A stretch of 64,000 bases of DNA from Haliscomenobacter sp. (GCA_016707205.1 JADJHZ010000014.1:78509-142508), one strand, 5' to 3'; shown: positions 43,438 through 52,131, numbered from the stretch's first letter. The notes: generated by a model from the letters alone, not told the origin. Made by a program: numbers and translations.

Positions 43438-45611
43438 AAACCAAGATGCTATTCGAGGTCAATGCGATACTGACCAATATTACCAGGGCGGTAGGGGCGG
43501 ATCGGAGTACGGTGTTTCTGGTGAATTATAATGACTTAACCCTTAACAGTTTCGTATCGCAGGGCATCCGTAATAATCTCATTTCCATGCCGCTGGATAG
43601 TGGTATTGCGGGCCTCTGCGCCAGCCAGGGAAAGCCGCAAATCGTCAATGCAGTAAGTGAAAACACCTACTTCAATGCATATTTTGATGAAATTACCGGT
43701 TATCATACCCGCAAAGTCCTCTGCGTTCCCATCTGGAACGAGGCGCAACAGGTAGTAGGTGTTATCCAGAGTCTGAATAAACTCAAAGGTGATTTCAACG
43801 CCCACGACCTGACCATTCTGCAAAGCTTCGCCGATGCCGTGACCCTGGTCATCAAAAACGCCGAGCTTTATGCTTCTGCCGAAGCCATCAAAAATGACAT
43901 GGCCACCCTTTTACGTGTTTCCTCTTCCATCAATTCGGAGCTTGATCTTAGCAGCCTGATCCGGATGATCATCACGAAAGCCTCCGAAATTACCCGCTCT
44001 GACCGCAGCAGCTTCTTTCTGCTGGACCAGGAGGAAGACGTCCTCTGGACCAAGTTCGGGGAAGGACTTGGCACCCATATTATCAAAACCCGCAAAGGAT
44101 TGGCTTACCGCGTGGCCAAATCCAAACAACCGCACATCGAAAACGATCCGTATAACAACCCGCTTTTCGACCAGTCCGTGGATCGCGAGATGGGCTACAC
44201 CACGCGTTCCATTATCAGTATTCCCGTCTTCAATGCCACCAGAAAAGTGATCGGGGTTATTCAGTCGATGAACAAACACGATGGCGCTTTTACCACCCAG
44301 GATCTTTTTATACTGAATGGTTTTGCTTCTCAAATCAGTATAGCCATCCAGAATTCGACGCTTTTCGAAGAGATCCGCACGATTAAAAACTACCTGGATA
44401 CCCTCTTTGAAAACCTGGATAATGGCATTTTTACCATCGACAAGGAAGGGCGGGTAAAAACCGTCAACAAGCGTTGCTGCGAAATCCTGGGGGTACAAAC
44501 CGATGAGCTGCTCGGTCAACATTACCGGGATCTGGCCAGCCGGCACTACGATTTTCTCAACTACAGTGGGCGCACCCTGAATTCGGGCGAAAAATGCGAA
44601 AAACTGAATATCGAAACCTTCGATACCCACAATCACAAGCTGGTACTCAACTACAGCGCCCTGCCGATGAAAAACCACGAGGGTGAAAACATCGGTGTGA
44701 TCAATGTCATCCATGACATCACTTTGGAAGAACGCATGAAAGAAAACCTGAATCGCTATCTGCCCCAGCACGTCATAAGTGAAATCATCAATAAGGAAGA
44801 TCTCTCGCTTTTTAATGGAGAATTTACCCGCTGCAGCATCATGTTCAACGATCTGCGCAATTTTACCAACCTCACCGAAAAGCTTGATGCCATCGATGTG
44901 GTGAACTTCCTGAACAACTATTTTGATGTGATGGTAGACTACATTTTTGAGCACAATGGCGTACTCGACAAATTTATCGGCGATGCGATCATGGCCACTT
45001 TTGGCATTCCTTACAACAGCGAACAGGATGCCGCCAACGCCATTCGGGCCGGACTCAAAATGATCAACAACCTGCATAGGGTCAATGCCCAGGGACAGCG
45101 GATTAACTCCCTTAATATGGGTATTGGCATCGCCAGTGGAGAAGTGATCGCTGGCAATATAGGCTCCACCAAGCGTTTTGAATACACCGTCATCGGCGAT
45201 GCCGTCAACCTGGCTTCGCGTCTGGAAGGGCTTACCAAATACTACGGGGTCAATATGCTGATCTGTGAGGACACCTATCAAGCAGTGGCCGATGAATTTC
45301 TCTGGCGGGAGATAGACCGTATCAAGGCTAAAGGGAAAGAAAAGCCGGTCACGATCTACACTATCGCCAGCTATTCAGACCAGCACCAACCCAACGAAGA
45401 CCAGCAAGCGCTATATTCTTTCTATGCTCAGGGGCTTGCTCTTTACCGTCAACAGGATTTTAGCGCAGCGGAACGCGCTTTTCGCAAGGCGCTCCTCTTC
45501 GACAAAACCGACCAGCCTTCTCAGCTCTTCCTGGAGCGTTGCAGGCAGCTTCAGCAATCTCCGCCAGGAGAAGACTGGAATGGAGACTGGCAATTCTACC
45601 AGAAATATTGA
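43434..45611 (+). CDS. GAF-GAF-PAS class III nucleotidyl cyclase
   Basis: A 725-residue cytosolic signalling enzyme. Two GAF domains (about 10-150 and 165-310) are followed by a PAS domain (about 315-440), a class III adenylate/guanylate cyclase domain (about 455-640) and a short TPR-like tail. Catalytic features are visible: the metal Asp in MFNDLRNFTNLTE, the second metal Asp in KFIGDAIMATFG, with Lys before it favouring ATP, and VIGDAVNLASRLE. It overlaps the preceding gene by ATGA. With the cNMP-binding protein at the operon start it forms a likely cyclic-nucleotide circuit. cAMP is the likely product, not proven. Confidence 0.88.
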   Translation: MKTKMLFEVNAILTNITRAVGADRSTVFLVNYNDLTLNSFVSQGIRNNLISMPLDSGIAGLCASQGKPQIVNAVSENTYFNAYFDEITGYHTRKVLCVPIWNEAQQVVGVIQSLNKLKGDFNAHDLTILQSFADAVTLVIKNAELYASAEAIKNDMATLLRVSSSINSELDLSSLIRMIITKASEITRSDRSSFFLLDQEEDVLWTKFGEGLGTHIIKTRKGLAYRVAKSKQPHIENDPYNNPLFDQSVDREMGYTTRSIISIPVFNATRKVIGVIQSMNKHDGAFTTQDLFILNGFASQISIAIQNSTLFEEIRTIKNYLDTLFENLDNGIFTIDKEGRVKTVNKRCCEILGVQTDELLGQHYRDLASRHYDFLNYSGRTLNSGEKCEKLNIETFDTHNHKLVLNYSALPMKNHEGENIGVINVIHDITLEERMKENLNRYLPQHVISEIINKEDLSLFNGEFTRCSIMFNDLRNFTNLTEKLDAIDVVNFLNNYFDVMVDYIFEHNGVLDKFIGDAIMATFGIPYNSEQDAANAIRAGLKMINNLHRVNAQGQRINSLNMGIGIASGEVIAGNIGSTKRFEYTVIGDAVNLASRLEGLTKYYGVNMLICEDTYQAVADEFLWREIDRIKAKGKEKPVTIYTIASYSDQHQPNEDQQALYSFYAQGLALYRQQDFSAAERAFRKALLFDKTDQPSQLFLERCRQLQQSPPGEDWNGDWQFYQKY

Positions 45612-45904
45612 GCGCAGGGACAAACTGCCAGGTTAAGCCGTAACTCCCTAAATTTTAGGGAATAGGTTGGGCCAGGTTCTTTGGTTTTTTTACGCACCTT
45701 CCGCACCCCTTTCTTTTTTTCTAATGGCGTAGCCAAGCCCCGACACCCCCCGGTGAAAAAATCAGGCCCGCCATGCCGCAGAAACAAGGGATATTCCTTT
45801 CTTTTGATGGGAATAAACTACACTACTGGACATTTTCGTTGTTTCGCAAACCTGGAAGGTCTCGTTCCCAAAATGTCCAGTAGGGTGGAATAAAACCCTT
45901 ATCT
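45612..45904. repeat. Intergenic gap with palindromic repeat copy R4
   Basis: R4 lies at 45820-45887: a 68-bp version of the R1 family with an internal deletion on the left arm but intact ends CTACTGGACATTTT / AAAATGTCCAGTAG. The rest of the gap shows no gene. Confidence 0.8.
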
Positions 45905-46387
45905 ATGTTCAAACCGCTTTGTATCATCAGCCTCCTCGCCGGTTTGGCCGGGTCGTTTTCGTGTTCTTCCACCCTTTACCTGGTTCGGCATGCAGAAAAG
46001 ACCGCCGAAGCCCAGGATCCGGGCCTGACGATAGCCGGGAAGGAGCGGGCAGAAACCCTGGCCCGGCTGCTCGCTCCCAAGAACATGCAGGCGATCTGGT
46101 CCACCTCTTATCGCCGGACACTCCTGACGGCGGAACCCCTGCGGGCACAAACCCAACTTCCGGTACAAACCTACCGGAACCTCGACAGCCTGGCAACGGC
46201 ACTGCGAACAGCGGGAAAAAACGCGCTGGTCGTGGGGCATTCCAACACCACGCCCGATCTGGCACGTAAACTGGGCGTCAGCCCTTCAATGGAACTTATT
46301 CCCGACAGCTCTTACAACCTTCTTTTCATCGTCCGGATTCCCCGAAACCCAAAAGGCAAACCGCGTTTGAAGGAAACGACTTATTAG
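45905..46387 (+). CDS. Histidine phosphatase-family lipoprotein
   Basis: A 160-residue phosphoglycerate mutase-like phosphatase. The catalytic LVRHAEKT motif and the second-His motif VVGHSNTTPDL are both present. The N-terminus is a lipoprotein signal with lipobox GSFSC. Short exported members of this family are common in Bacteroidota, with unknown substrates. Repeat copies flank the gene on both sides (R4 and R5). Confidence 0.87.
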   Translation: MFKPLCIISLLAGLAGSFSCSSTLYLVRHAEKTAEAQDPGLTIAGKERAETLARLLAPKNMQAIWSTSYRRTLLTAEPLRAQTQLPVQTYRNLDSLATALRTAGKNALVVGHSNTTPDLARKLGVSPSMELIPDSSYNLLFIVRIPRNPKGKPRLKETTY

Positions 46388-46629
46388 ACGCTGGCGGTTA
46401 GACTTCCGACGCCGGCGTGAACTCGGTAATCCCGGTTCCTAAACAGGGCCGCATCCAAAACCTCCCCCTCTTGACAAGCCCGCCAATTGCGCGTAACTTG
46501 TATGCCGAACTACTCTACTGGACTTCCGGACTCCCAGACCTTCCAGGTTGGCCAAACCTGGATGGTCTCGTCCCCCAAAGGTCCACCAGGGTGATGCTGA
46601 ACCCATTTGAACCTAAAACCACCCATACC
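46388..46629. repeat. Intergenic gap with palindromic repeat copy R5
   Basis: R5 at 46515-46590 is a diverged copy with ends CTACTGGACTTCCGG / GGTCCACCAG and inner stem CAGACCTTCCAGG / CCTGGATGGTCTCG. No gene is seen in the gap. Confidence 0.7.
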
Positions 46630-46806
46630 ATGCAACCAACCCCTTACCCCCAAGCCCTGGGGGACAAGACCAGATTTCGGCCTGCCTTTGTTGCGGCGTT
46701 TTGCCTCCTTCTCTTCCTTCCTTCCTGTTAGTCCGTTCGCGTCACCAGCCGGCACGCCGTGCCGGAGCCCAATCCGGCCAACCTCGTGAACGGCTTTTAC
46801 CGGTAG
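46630..46806 (+). pseudogene. Short lipoprotein gene with premature stop
   Basis: From ATG 46630 the frame gives a signal sequence ending FCLLLFLPSC, then TAG at 46729, then 24 further sensible codons (SVRVTSRHAVPEPNPANL) to a second stop. The lipobox Cys falls directly before the premature stop. I recall related proteins continuing SCYSVRV, so TAT or TAC may have changed to TAG. The rest of the expected protein is also missing. Confidence 0.4.
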
Positions 46807-46865
46807 ATCCGCTCTGCCAACAGAGGCAGGGTAAGCCCTTTTTCTCATTTCTATAAATACCGATT

Positions 46866-48383
46866 ATGAAAACCATCCTTTTTGTGAGCCTCTCCGTTGC
46901 GCTCCTGGTGCTGATCAGCCTGGGTTGCCAAAAGCGGAAACCGCCCGTGGTTGACCCCGGCGAAACGCCAACCAACCAGGACACCATGGACCTGAAACGC
47001 GTCGCCGTCGAGCCTAAACGCGTGGAAGGCGGCAAATTCCCTGCCACCAAACCCGACCTGGAACGAAAACTGAATGAAGTCGACACCCCCTACATTGTAC
47101 CCAAAGGACCGGAAAGAGGCAAAATGCGCCCCAGAAACAAGGGCTCCAATATCAAGAAAATGGATACCCAGAACCCCGACGACGATGGCGGCTCCCAAGC
47201 CCCTCTGCGCTTCCGGACATACGACGAACTCGATGACGCCACCCCCAGCGCTCACCGGCTGGTACCCGAACCCAGTGTGGCGGAAAACGGCCAAACCGTG
47301 ATGACTACCGGGAATTTCTGGATGGCCCTATCGGAGAACGGGGGCGCGCAGTTTACCAGCGTCAACCCGACCACCATTTTTCCTGAAGATTACGGAGGGT
47401 TTTGCTGCGACCAGGTGCTCCAGTACATACCCAAATACGACTTGTTCGTCTGGTTGCTGCAATACAGCAGCAAAGACGGGGTCAACGCCATCCGCATCGC
47501 GGTGCAAACCACCCAGGGCGTGCGCAACTCCAACGCCACCGCCTGGACGTATTGGGATTTCACCAACACGGCCCTGGCTTCCAGTGGGGCGCTGGACTAC
47601 AACGACATGAGCGTGGGCGATAACTTCCTGTACTGGACCAGCAGCATTGGCGGCGGGCAAAATCGCTATGTGATCCGCGTGCCCCTGCAGGAACTCCAGG
47701 CGATGGGGACCGTCAACTTTCAGTTTACCGGCAGCACCAACGCGTATTGGTCGCACGTAACCCAAAACGGCAGCAACGGCGTGTATTGGGCGGGCCACAA
47801 AGACAACAGCACCATGATCGTGTACAGCATGATGGACGCCGACGGCTTCTACAGCTGGCGCGACGTGGCCGTAAACTCCTGGCCAAACAACACCATCTCC
47901 TCCACCGCGAGCGATGGCAACGACTGGCTGGCCGATGCTTCCTGGAAAACCTATGTGCGGGCCGCAGCTACCCGGCGGAGCCGGATCCTTTTTGCCTGGA
48001 ACGCCTCCAAAGGCGATGGCTTTCCGCACCCCCACGTGCAGATCGCGGAGATCAACCCGGCCAACTTTACGCTCACCAACCAAATGCAGATCTGGAACCC
48101 GGATTTCGCCTTCGCCTATCCCTATTTTGAAACCAACGCCGAAGGCGAACTGGGAATGATCGTCGCCTTCGGAGGCGGGTCGTTCAACGCCAGCAGCGGC
48201 GTCGGCGTGTGGGGCGATTTCGTGATCTACTACCCCCGCCTCAGCAGCGTAAGCAAGACGAACTACGGCCACTACCACACCGCCCGGCGGGCGGGCGGCA
48301 ATGGCATGGAATGGGTCGGCGCCGGATACACCTACGAATCCGACGGCTCCGTGCTGCCGTATTATGTGCGGTTTAGCCGGTGA
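46866..48383 (+). CDS. Exported lipoprotein of unknown function (beta-rich)
   Basis: A 505-residue protein with a lipoprotein signal (LLVLISLGC, Cys near residue 20) and a low-complexity Pro/Lys/Asp-rich linker up to about residue 115. The remaining 390 residues are rich in Trp, Tyr and Gly with repeated blade-like stretches (FLYWTSSIGGGQNRYVIRVP, VYWAGHKDNSTMIVYSMMD), suggesting a beta-propeller. No catalytic motif is recognised. The family is unknown to me. Confidence 0.75.
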   Translation: MKTILFVSLSVALLVLISLGCQKRKPPVVDPGETPTNQDTMDLKRVAVEPKRVEGGKFPATKPDLERKLNEVDTPYIVPKGPERGKMRPRNKGSNIKKMDTQNPDDDGGSQAPLRFRTYDELDDATPSAHRLVPEPSVAENGQTVMTTGNFWMALSENGGAQFTSVNPTTIFPEDYGGFCCDQVLQYIPKYDLFVWLLQYSSKDGVNAIRIAVQTTQGVRNSNATAWTYWDFTNTALASSGALDYNDMSVGDNFLYWTSSIGGGQNRYVIRVPLQELQAMGTVNFQFTGSTNAYWSHVTQNGSNGVYWAGHKDNSTMIVYSMMDADGFYSWRDVAVNSWPNNTISSTASDGNDWLADASWKTYVRAAATRRSRILFAWNASKGDGFPHPHVQIAEINPANFTLTNQMQIWNPDFAFAYPYFETNAEGELGMIVAFGGGSFNASSGVGVWGDFVIYYPRLSSVSKTNYGHYHTARRAGGNGMEWVGAGYTYESDGSVLPYYVRFSR

Positions 48384-48645
48384 ACACGATTTACAGGATG
48401 GGGGGCAATCGTCCCCCATCCCTGTTGTGCGTAGACTTCCGTCTACGCTTCCGTACAATCTTCAGATTGCGCGCCTCATGCACAGCTAGGGCATTGCTGC
48501 GTTGTCTGAACTGTGATTAGAGGGGATTAAAGGATGCACATGATGTAGCTCGGATTTTCAATCCGAGGCTGTTGACCGGAATTGCATTCCGGGAAGGCGT
48601 CCCTGCTGCCAGGCTGGTTAGGGGAGCGCGATGTTGTATGTTGCC
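48384..48645. repeat. Repeat region right of the lipoprotein gene
   Basis: 48421-48478 is a 58-bp unit beginning CCTGTTGTGCGTAGAC, with small hairpins GTAGAC/GTCTAC and CAATCT/AGATTG. It recurs in direct orientation at 49912-49969, so the two copies bracket the DUF4143 ATPase gene. 48551-48600 holds further short hairpins (CGGATTTTCAATCCG). Confidence 0.75.
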
Positions 48646-49806
48646 TTACAACAACTCCACCGCTTTGCGCCAATTCAGCAACCTCCCATATTCCAGTTCT
48701 CCTTCCAGTTCTCCCGCATACACCAGAAATTGATTTTCGGGGCTGGAATGCTTGAGTTTTTGCCAATTCTTAAGTCCGTTCAGCATGCGGGAGTTGTAGG
48801 TTTGACTGGATTTGATTTCGATGGCCTTGAGCACGCCGTTTTCTTCAATCAAAAGGTCGATTTCATTGTTTTTTTGGTCCTGCCAAAACCAAAATCGGGG
48901 GCGATGACCTGCGTTGGTTCGTTTTTTGTACAGCTCTACGATCAAGGCATTTTCCAGTATATTGCCATAGTAATGGTGGGTTTGGAGTTGTTGGGGCGAA
49001 GTAATTCCAAGCAAGTTGCAAAGCAAACCCGTATCGACGAAATAAAGCTTGGGAGATTTGATGATTCGTTTGTTGAAATTTTCAAAATAGGGGGGCAATT
49101 TAAAAATCAAGTAAGACGCTTCCAAAATCGAAATCCAGGCTTTGATGGTATTGGGGGCGACGCCGGTATCGGAAGCCAGAGTGCTCAGGTTGAGTGGCTG
49201 TCCGGTCCGGCCTGCGCACAAGCGCATGAATTTGCCAAATTGAGCTATGTCGCCCACGTTTTTGAGTTGTCGTACGTCCCGTTCCAAATACGTCTGCGTA
49301 TAGCTGTCAAAAAAGATCTCGGGAGGCGTCTGGTTTTCAGCATAAGTAGCGGGATAGCCGCCTTGCCAGGCGAAAGCGTCCAGATGCGGGAACGGTTGCT
49401 GGGTTTCGATTTCCGGAACAGACAGCGGCAGCAGGTTCAAAATCCCGACCCGCCCGGCTAAAGACTGCGTAATGCTTTCCATCAGCAGAAAATTCTGAGA
49501 CCCGGAGAGCACAAAGCGGCGCTCTTTGTCGGCATCTACTACCCCTTGCAAGTAGTTGAAGAGCGGTGGCACCCGTTGCACCTCATCCAGGATGCCCCCT
49601 TTGGGGAAACTATTTAAAAAACGGCGGGGGTCTTCCTCGGCGCGCCGTCGCGCGTCCGCGTCTTCCAGACTGGCGTAAGGCAGGTCGGGCAGCAGGTGGC
49701 GCAATAGGGTGGTCTTCCCGCTTTGGCGAGGCCCACCGAGGTATACGATCGGAAACCAATTCCGAAATTGGTAAAGGGTCTCGGTAATGGCTCTTGTGAT
49801 GAGCAT
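48646..49806 (-). CDS. AAA+ ATPase with DUF4143 domain
   Basis: A 386-residue ATPase of the widespread DUF4143 group. Walker A is GGPRQSGKTTLLR (from residue 24); Walker B is in KGGILDEVQRVPPLF. Next come FVLSGSQNFLLMESI and GRVGILNLLPLS, and the C-terminal DUF4143 part has a nuclease-like EIDLLIEENG ... AIEIKSS stretch (E-I-D ... E-x-K). The function of the family is unknown; genes of this type are often variable accessory genes. It is bracketed by 58-bp direct repeats and has a remarkable palindromic promoter. Confidence 0.88.
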   Translation of the reverse strand: MLITRAITETLYQFRNWFPIVYLGGPRQSGKTTLLRHLLPDLPYASLEDADARRRAEEDPRRFLNSFPKGGILDEVQRVPPLFNYLQGVVDADKERRFVLSGSQNFLLMESITQSLAGRVGILNLLPLSVPEIETQQPFPHLDAFAWQGGYPATYAENQTPPEIFFDSYTQTYLERDVRQLKNVGDIAQFGKFMRLCAGRTGQPLNLSTLASDTGVAPNTIKAWISILEASYLIFKLPPYFENFNKRIIKSPKLYFVDTGLLCNLLGITSPQQLQTHHYYGNILENALIVELYKKRTNAGHRPRFWFWQDQKNNEIDLLIEENGVLKAIEIKSSQTYNSRMLNGLKNWQKLKHSSPENQFLVYAGELEGELEYGRLLNWRKAVELL

Positions 49807-49810
49807 GGTT

Positions 49811-49872
49811 GGTATTTTTAGTAAATTTGCAATTCGATTGCAAATTTACTAAAAATACCGAATAAGGGCAAA
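49811..49872 (-). promoter_or_regulatory. Palindromic promoter/operator of the DUF4143 ATPase gene
   Basis: 49811-49859 is a perfect inverted repeat with 23-bp arms (GGTATTTTTAGTAAATTTGCAAT) and a 3-base centre, 4 bases before the start codon. On the minus strand it contains TAAATTTG (49841-49848), with TTTG 20 bases upstream (49869-49872), a perfect Bacteroidota promoter. The palindrome therefore overlaps the -7 box and the transcript start, as expected for an operator or an RNA hairpin in the leader. Confidence 0.7.
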
Positions 49873-49911
49873 TCAAATACCCTGTTGGTCGTAGGCTTCC
49901 AACCCTGTTGC

Positions 49912-49969
49912 CCTGTTGTGCGTAGACTTCCGTCTACGCTTCCGTACAATCTTCAGATTGCGTGCCTCA
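49912..49969. repeat. Second copy of the 58-bp direct repeat
   Basis: Nearly identical to 48421-48478 (one difference in GCGTGCCTC versus GCGCGCCTC). It includes the stop codon (49967-49969) of the membrane protein gene. Confidence 0.8.
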
Positions 49970-50650
49970 ACTACGTCCCCCTTTCCTCCTCCTTTTCCCC
50001 AACGCGCGCACGATGAAAAAGGCCAGGAACTCGATCCCAACGATTCCGAAATACGGGAGCGTAGCCGGGGCATAGGCCCCTTTCAGCCAAAAATACGCCG
50101 CCATCGACAGCCCCAGGGCTACGCCGGCGAGGGCGATGCCCCATTTGCCCCACACCAGCGTCACAAAGCTGTTGAAGACGAGCTTGCTCATGGGCTGGGG
50201 GTCTTGGCGGACCTGGCGCCACAGCACGGCGTTTTCGGCGATATCGCAGGCCCAGGCGATGAGCTGGGCCCAGGCGAGCAGCGCGAAGCCGGTTTGGCCA
50301 GCCGATCCGGCAGGGAACTTCCCCGCCACCAGCATACTAAGGAAGAAAATGGCCCCATAGGCAAAGGGCATGAACAGGTAGTCGAGAAACAGGTGGGTGC
50401 GGATCGCGCGGCGAACCCGCAGGGCGCGCGCTGCGCCCAGACGGGCGATGTCCCAGAGCACCCGCTCCAAATCCTGGCGGTCGGCGGGAAACTCCAGGTC
50501 CAGCATGGTGAAGGGCTGCTCCCTTTGGGCTTTGTTTTTTACAAAGCGGGTTTCGAGGTGCTCCAGCAGCAGGGTGAGCAGCAGCACGGCGCCAAGGGCT
50601 ATGCAAAACCACAGGGGGCCCTGGTCGATGGGAAAATACAGGAGATTCAT
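49967..50650 (-). CDS. Multi-pass membrane protein coupled to a patatin gene
   Basis: A 227-residue protein with hydrophobic segments at about 12-30 (PLWFCIALGAVLLLTLLL), 95-115, 127-140, 165-185 and 190-212, and a basic C-terminus (RALGKRRRKGGR). I recognise no family. Its ATG overlaps the patatin stop as ATGA (50647-50650), so the two are translated together and probably act together at the membrane. The frame is open further upstream but antisense-like there, so the start at 50650 is preferred. Confidence 0.72.
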   Translation of the reverse strand: MNLLYFPIDQGPLWFCIALGAVLLLTLLLEHLETRFVKNKAQREQPFTMLDLEFPADRQDLERVLWDIARLGAARALRVRRAIRTHLFLDYLFMPFAYGAIFFLSMLVAGKFPAGSAGQTGFALLAWAQLIAWACDIAENAVLWRQVRQDPQPMSKLVFNSFVTLVWGKWGIALAGVALGLSMAAYFWLKGAYAPATLPYFGIVGIEFLAFFIVRALGKRRRKGGRS

Positions 50651-52131
50651 GCTTGGTGCGGATTTTCGGGGTACAGTTGCTGGCGGAACGCTTTCTGGTC
50701 TTCTTTGTATTGCTCCCAGTCGAACTGCAGCAAAAAGTCGGTGGCCGCTTCGGCGCCTTTGAAAAACAACTCTTTTTTGTCGTCGTCTTTCAGGAAAAAG
50801 TTCAGCCAGTTGAACTTCGACAGGTCGATCTTGCCGACGCCTTTCTGGTAGACGGCATGCTGCTGGAGGAAATCCTTGTCGTAGTGGCTGCGCAGCGCGC
50901 TGAGCATCTTGCCCAGATACACCGGCAACTCCCAGAAGCCGTCGTCGGGTGGCTTGGCAGCGGAGCCGGTGTCGTCGAGGTCGATGCCGAAGGTAGGGAG
51001 GCGGGGCACCTGGATCTGCGGGTTGAAGAACAGATTGATGGGGAAGTTGGACAGCAACCCGCCGTCGACCAGGCGGACGGAAACCGGAGGCGGAATGCCG
51101 AACGTTTGTTCCCACTTCTCAACCACCACCGGGTCCTCCAGCGGGATGTCGTTGATGAAATACGACTCAAAAAAGATCGGAATGGCCATCGACGACCGCA
51201 CAAACCCCGCTGGCTGAAGCTCGTCGATCCCGGCTTCCCCGCGAAACAACCCGGCCATCTTTGGGAACTGGATCTTGTTGCCCGTCACAATCTCTGAAGC
51301 GATAAAAGCGACGTCGCCTTTCAGGTTGCGGAGATTCGCGTCGGACCGGCCTCCCCGCAAGTGCAACTCCGGGCCGGTTTCGGCTTTGCGGTTCAGGTGG
51401 CTGACGGTCCGCACGCCGTTTTCTTCGAACCGGTCCTTGATCCAGTCGTAGAAATAGTTGCCGGGGTTGACCCCCAATCCGGCATTATTGAAACGCGTCA
51501 GGAGGCGGTTTCCCAAAAACGCCAGCGCGCCAGCCAGCCCCAGGAAGACGCCGCTGAGCAGAAACGCGATGGGCGTAGCCGCCGCCGCCCACGGATACTC
51601 CGCTTTCAGCCCCAGGCCCAAAAAACACCCCGCGATAGACAACCCCGCCAGTCCGGCCAGCACCAGGGTCCCGGTTTTCAGCCTCCCGGCGAAATCCCGG
51701 TGTACGATCAGCTGTTTGATAAACCACCGCGCCGTGGGGTGCCCGTCGACCAGCGCAAACAGGTCCAGTTCGCACAGGTGCCGCAGGATTTCCTCCGATT
51801 TGGCGTCCTGCTTCTCGCCAATGACGGCCAGCAGCGCCGTATTGATCGCCCCCGCGCTCGTGCCCGCCAGCCGCAGGAAGCGGATACCCGCTTGCTCCAG
51901 GATGTACGTGTAGCCCACCAGCGCAACGCCCAGCACCCCGCCCCCCTTCTGCACGAGGTTGACGTACTGATGCCCCGCAGCGTCGAGCACATCGGAGACG
52001 ACGAGCTTGCCGTGGGCTTCCTCGTGCTTGCGCAGCCGCTCCAGACAAGCCAATACCCGGGGATGCCGGAGGAAGTCGCCAGCGGAGAGGGCGTTCTGAG
52101 ATGGAGCGGGGGAGCGCGGTACAGGTTCCAT
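50647..52131 (-). CDS. Patatin-like phospholipase with internal membrane segments
   Basis: A 494-residue serine hydrolase of the patatin family. Visible are the oxyanion hole GGGVLGVALVG, the nucleophile elbow AGTSAGAIN (GxSxG) and the catalytic Asp in VRLVDGGLLSNFP. Two hydrophobic segments lie between these motifs (about 155-215, LVLAGLAGLSIAGCFLGLGL and IAFLLSGVFLGLAGALAFLG), so the enzyme is probably membrane-inserted. The start at ATG 52131 (MEPVPRSP) avoids a 48-residue extension lacking domain similarity. Coupled to the downstream membrane protein by an ATGA overlap. Substrate unknown. Confidence 0.85.
   Translation of the reverse strand: MEPVPRSPAPSQNALSAGDFLRHPRVLACLERLRKHEEAHGKLVVSDVLDAAGHQYVNLVQKGGGVLGVALVGYTYILEQAGIRFLRLAGTSAGAINTALLAVIGEKQDAKSEEILRHLCELDLFALVDGHPTARWFIKQLIVHRDFAGRLKTGTLVLAGLAGLSIAGCFLGLGLKAEYPWAAAATPIAFLLSGVFLGLAGALAFLGNRLLTRFNNAGLGVNPGNYFYDWIKDRFEENGVRTVSHLNRKAETGPELHLRGGRSDANLRNLKGDVAFIASEIVTGNKIQFPKMAGLFRGEAGIDELQPAGFVRSSMAIPIFFESYFINDIPLEDPVVVEKWEQTFGIPPPVSVRLVDGGLLSNFPINLFFNPQIQVPRLPTFGIDLDDTGSAAKPPDDGFWELPVYLGKMLSALRSHYDKDFLQQHAVYQKGVGKIDLSKFNWLNFFLKDDDKKELFFKGAEAATDFLLQFDWEQYKEDQKAFRQQLYPENPHQA

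Noticed and set aside
46417..46731. Open frame across repeat R5
   Set aside because: Composed mainly of the palindromic repeat in a frame with no family features.
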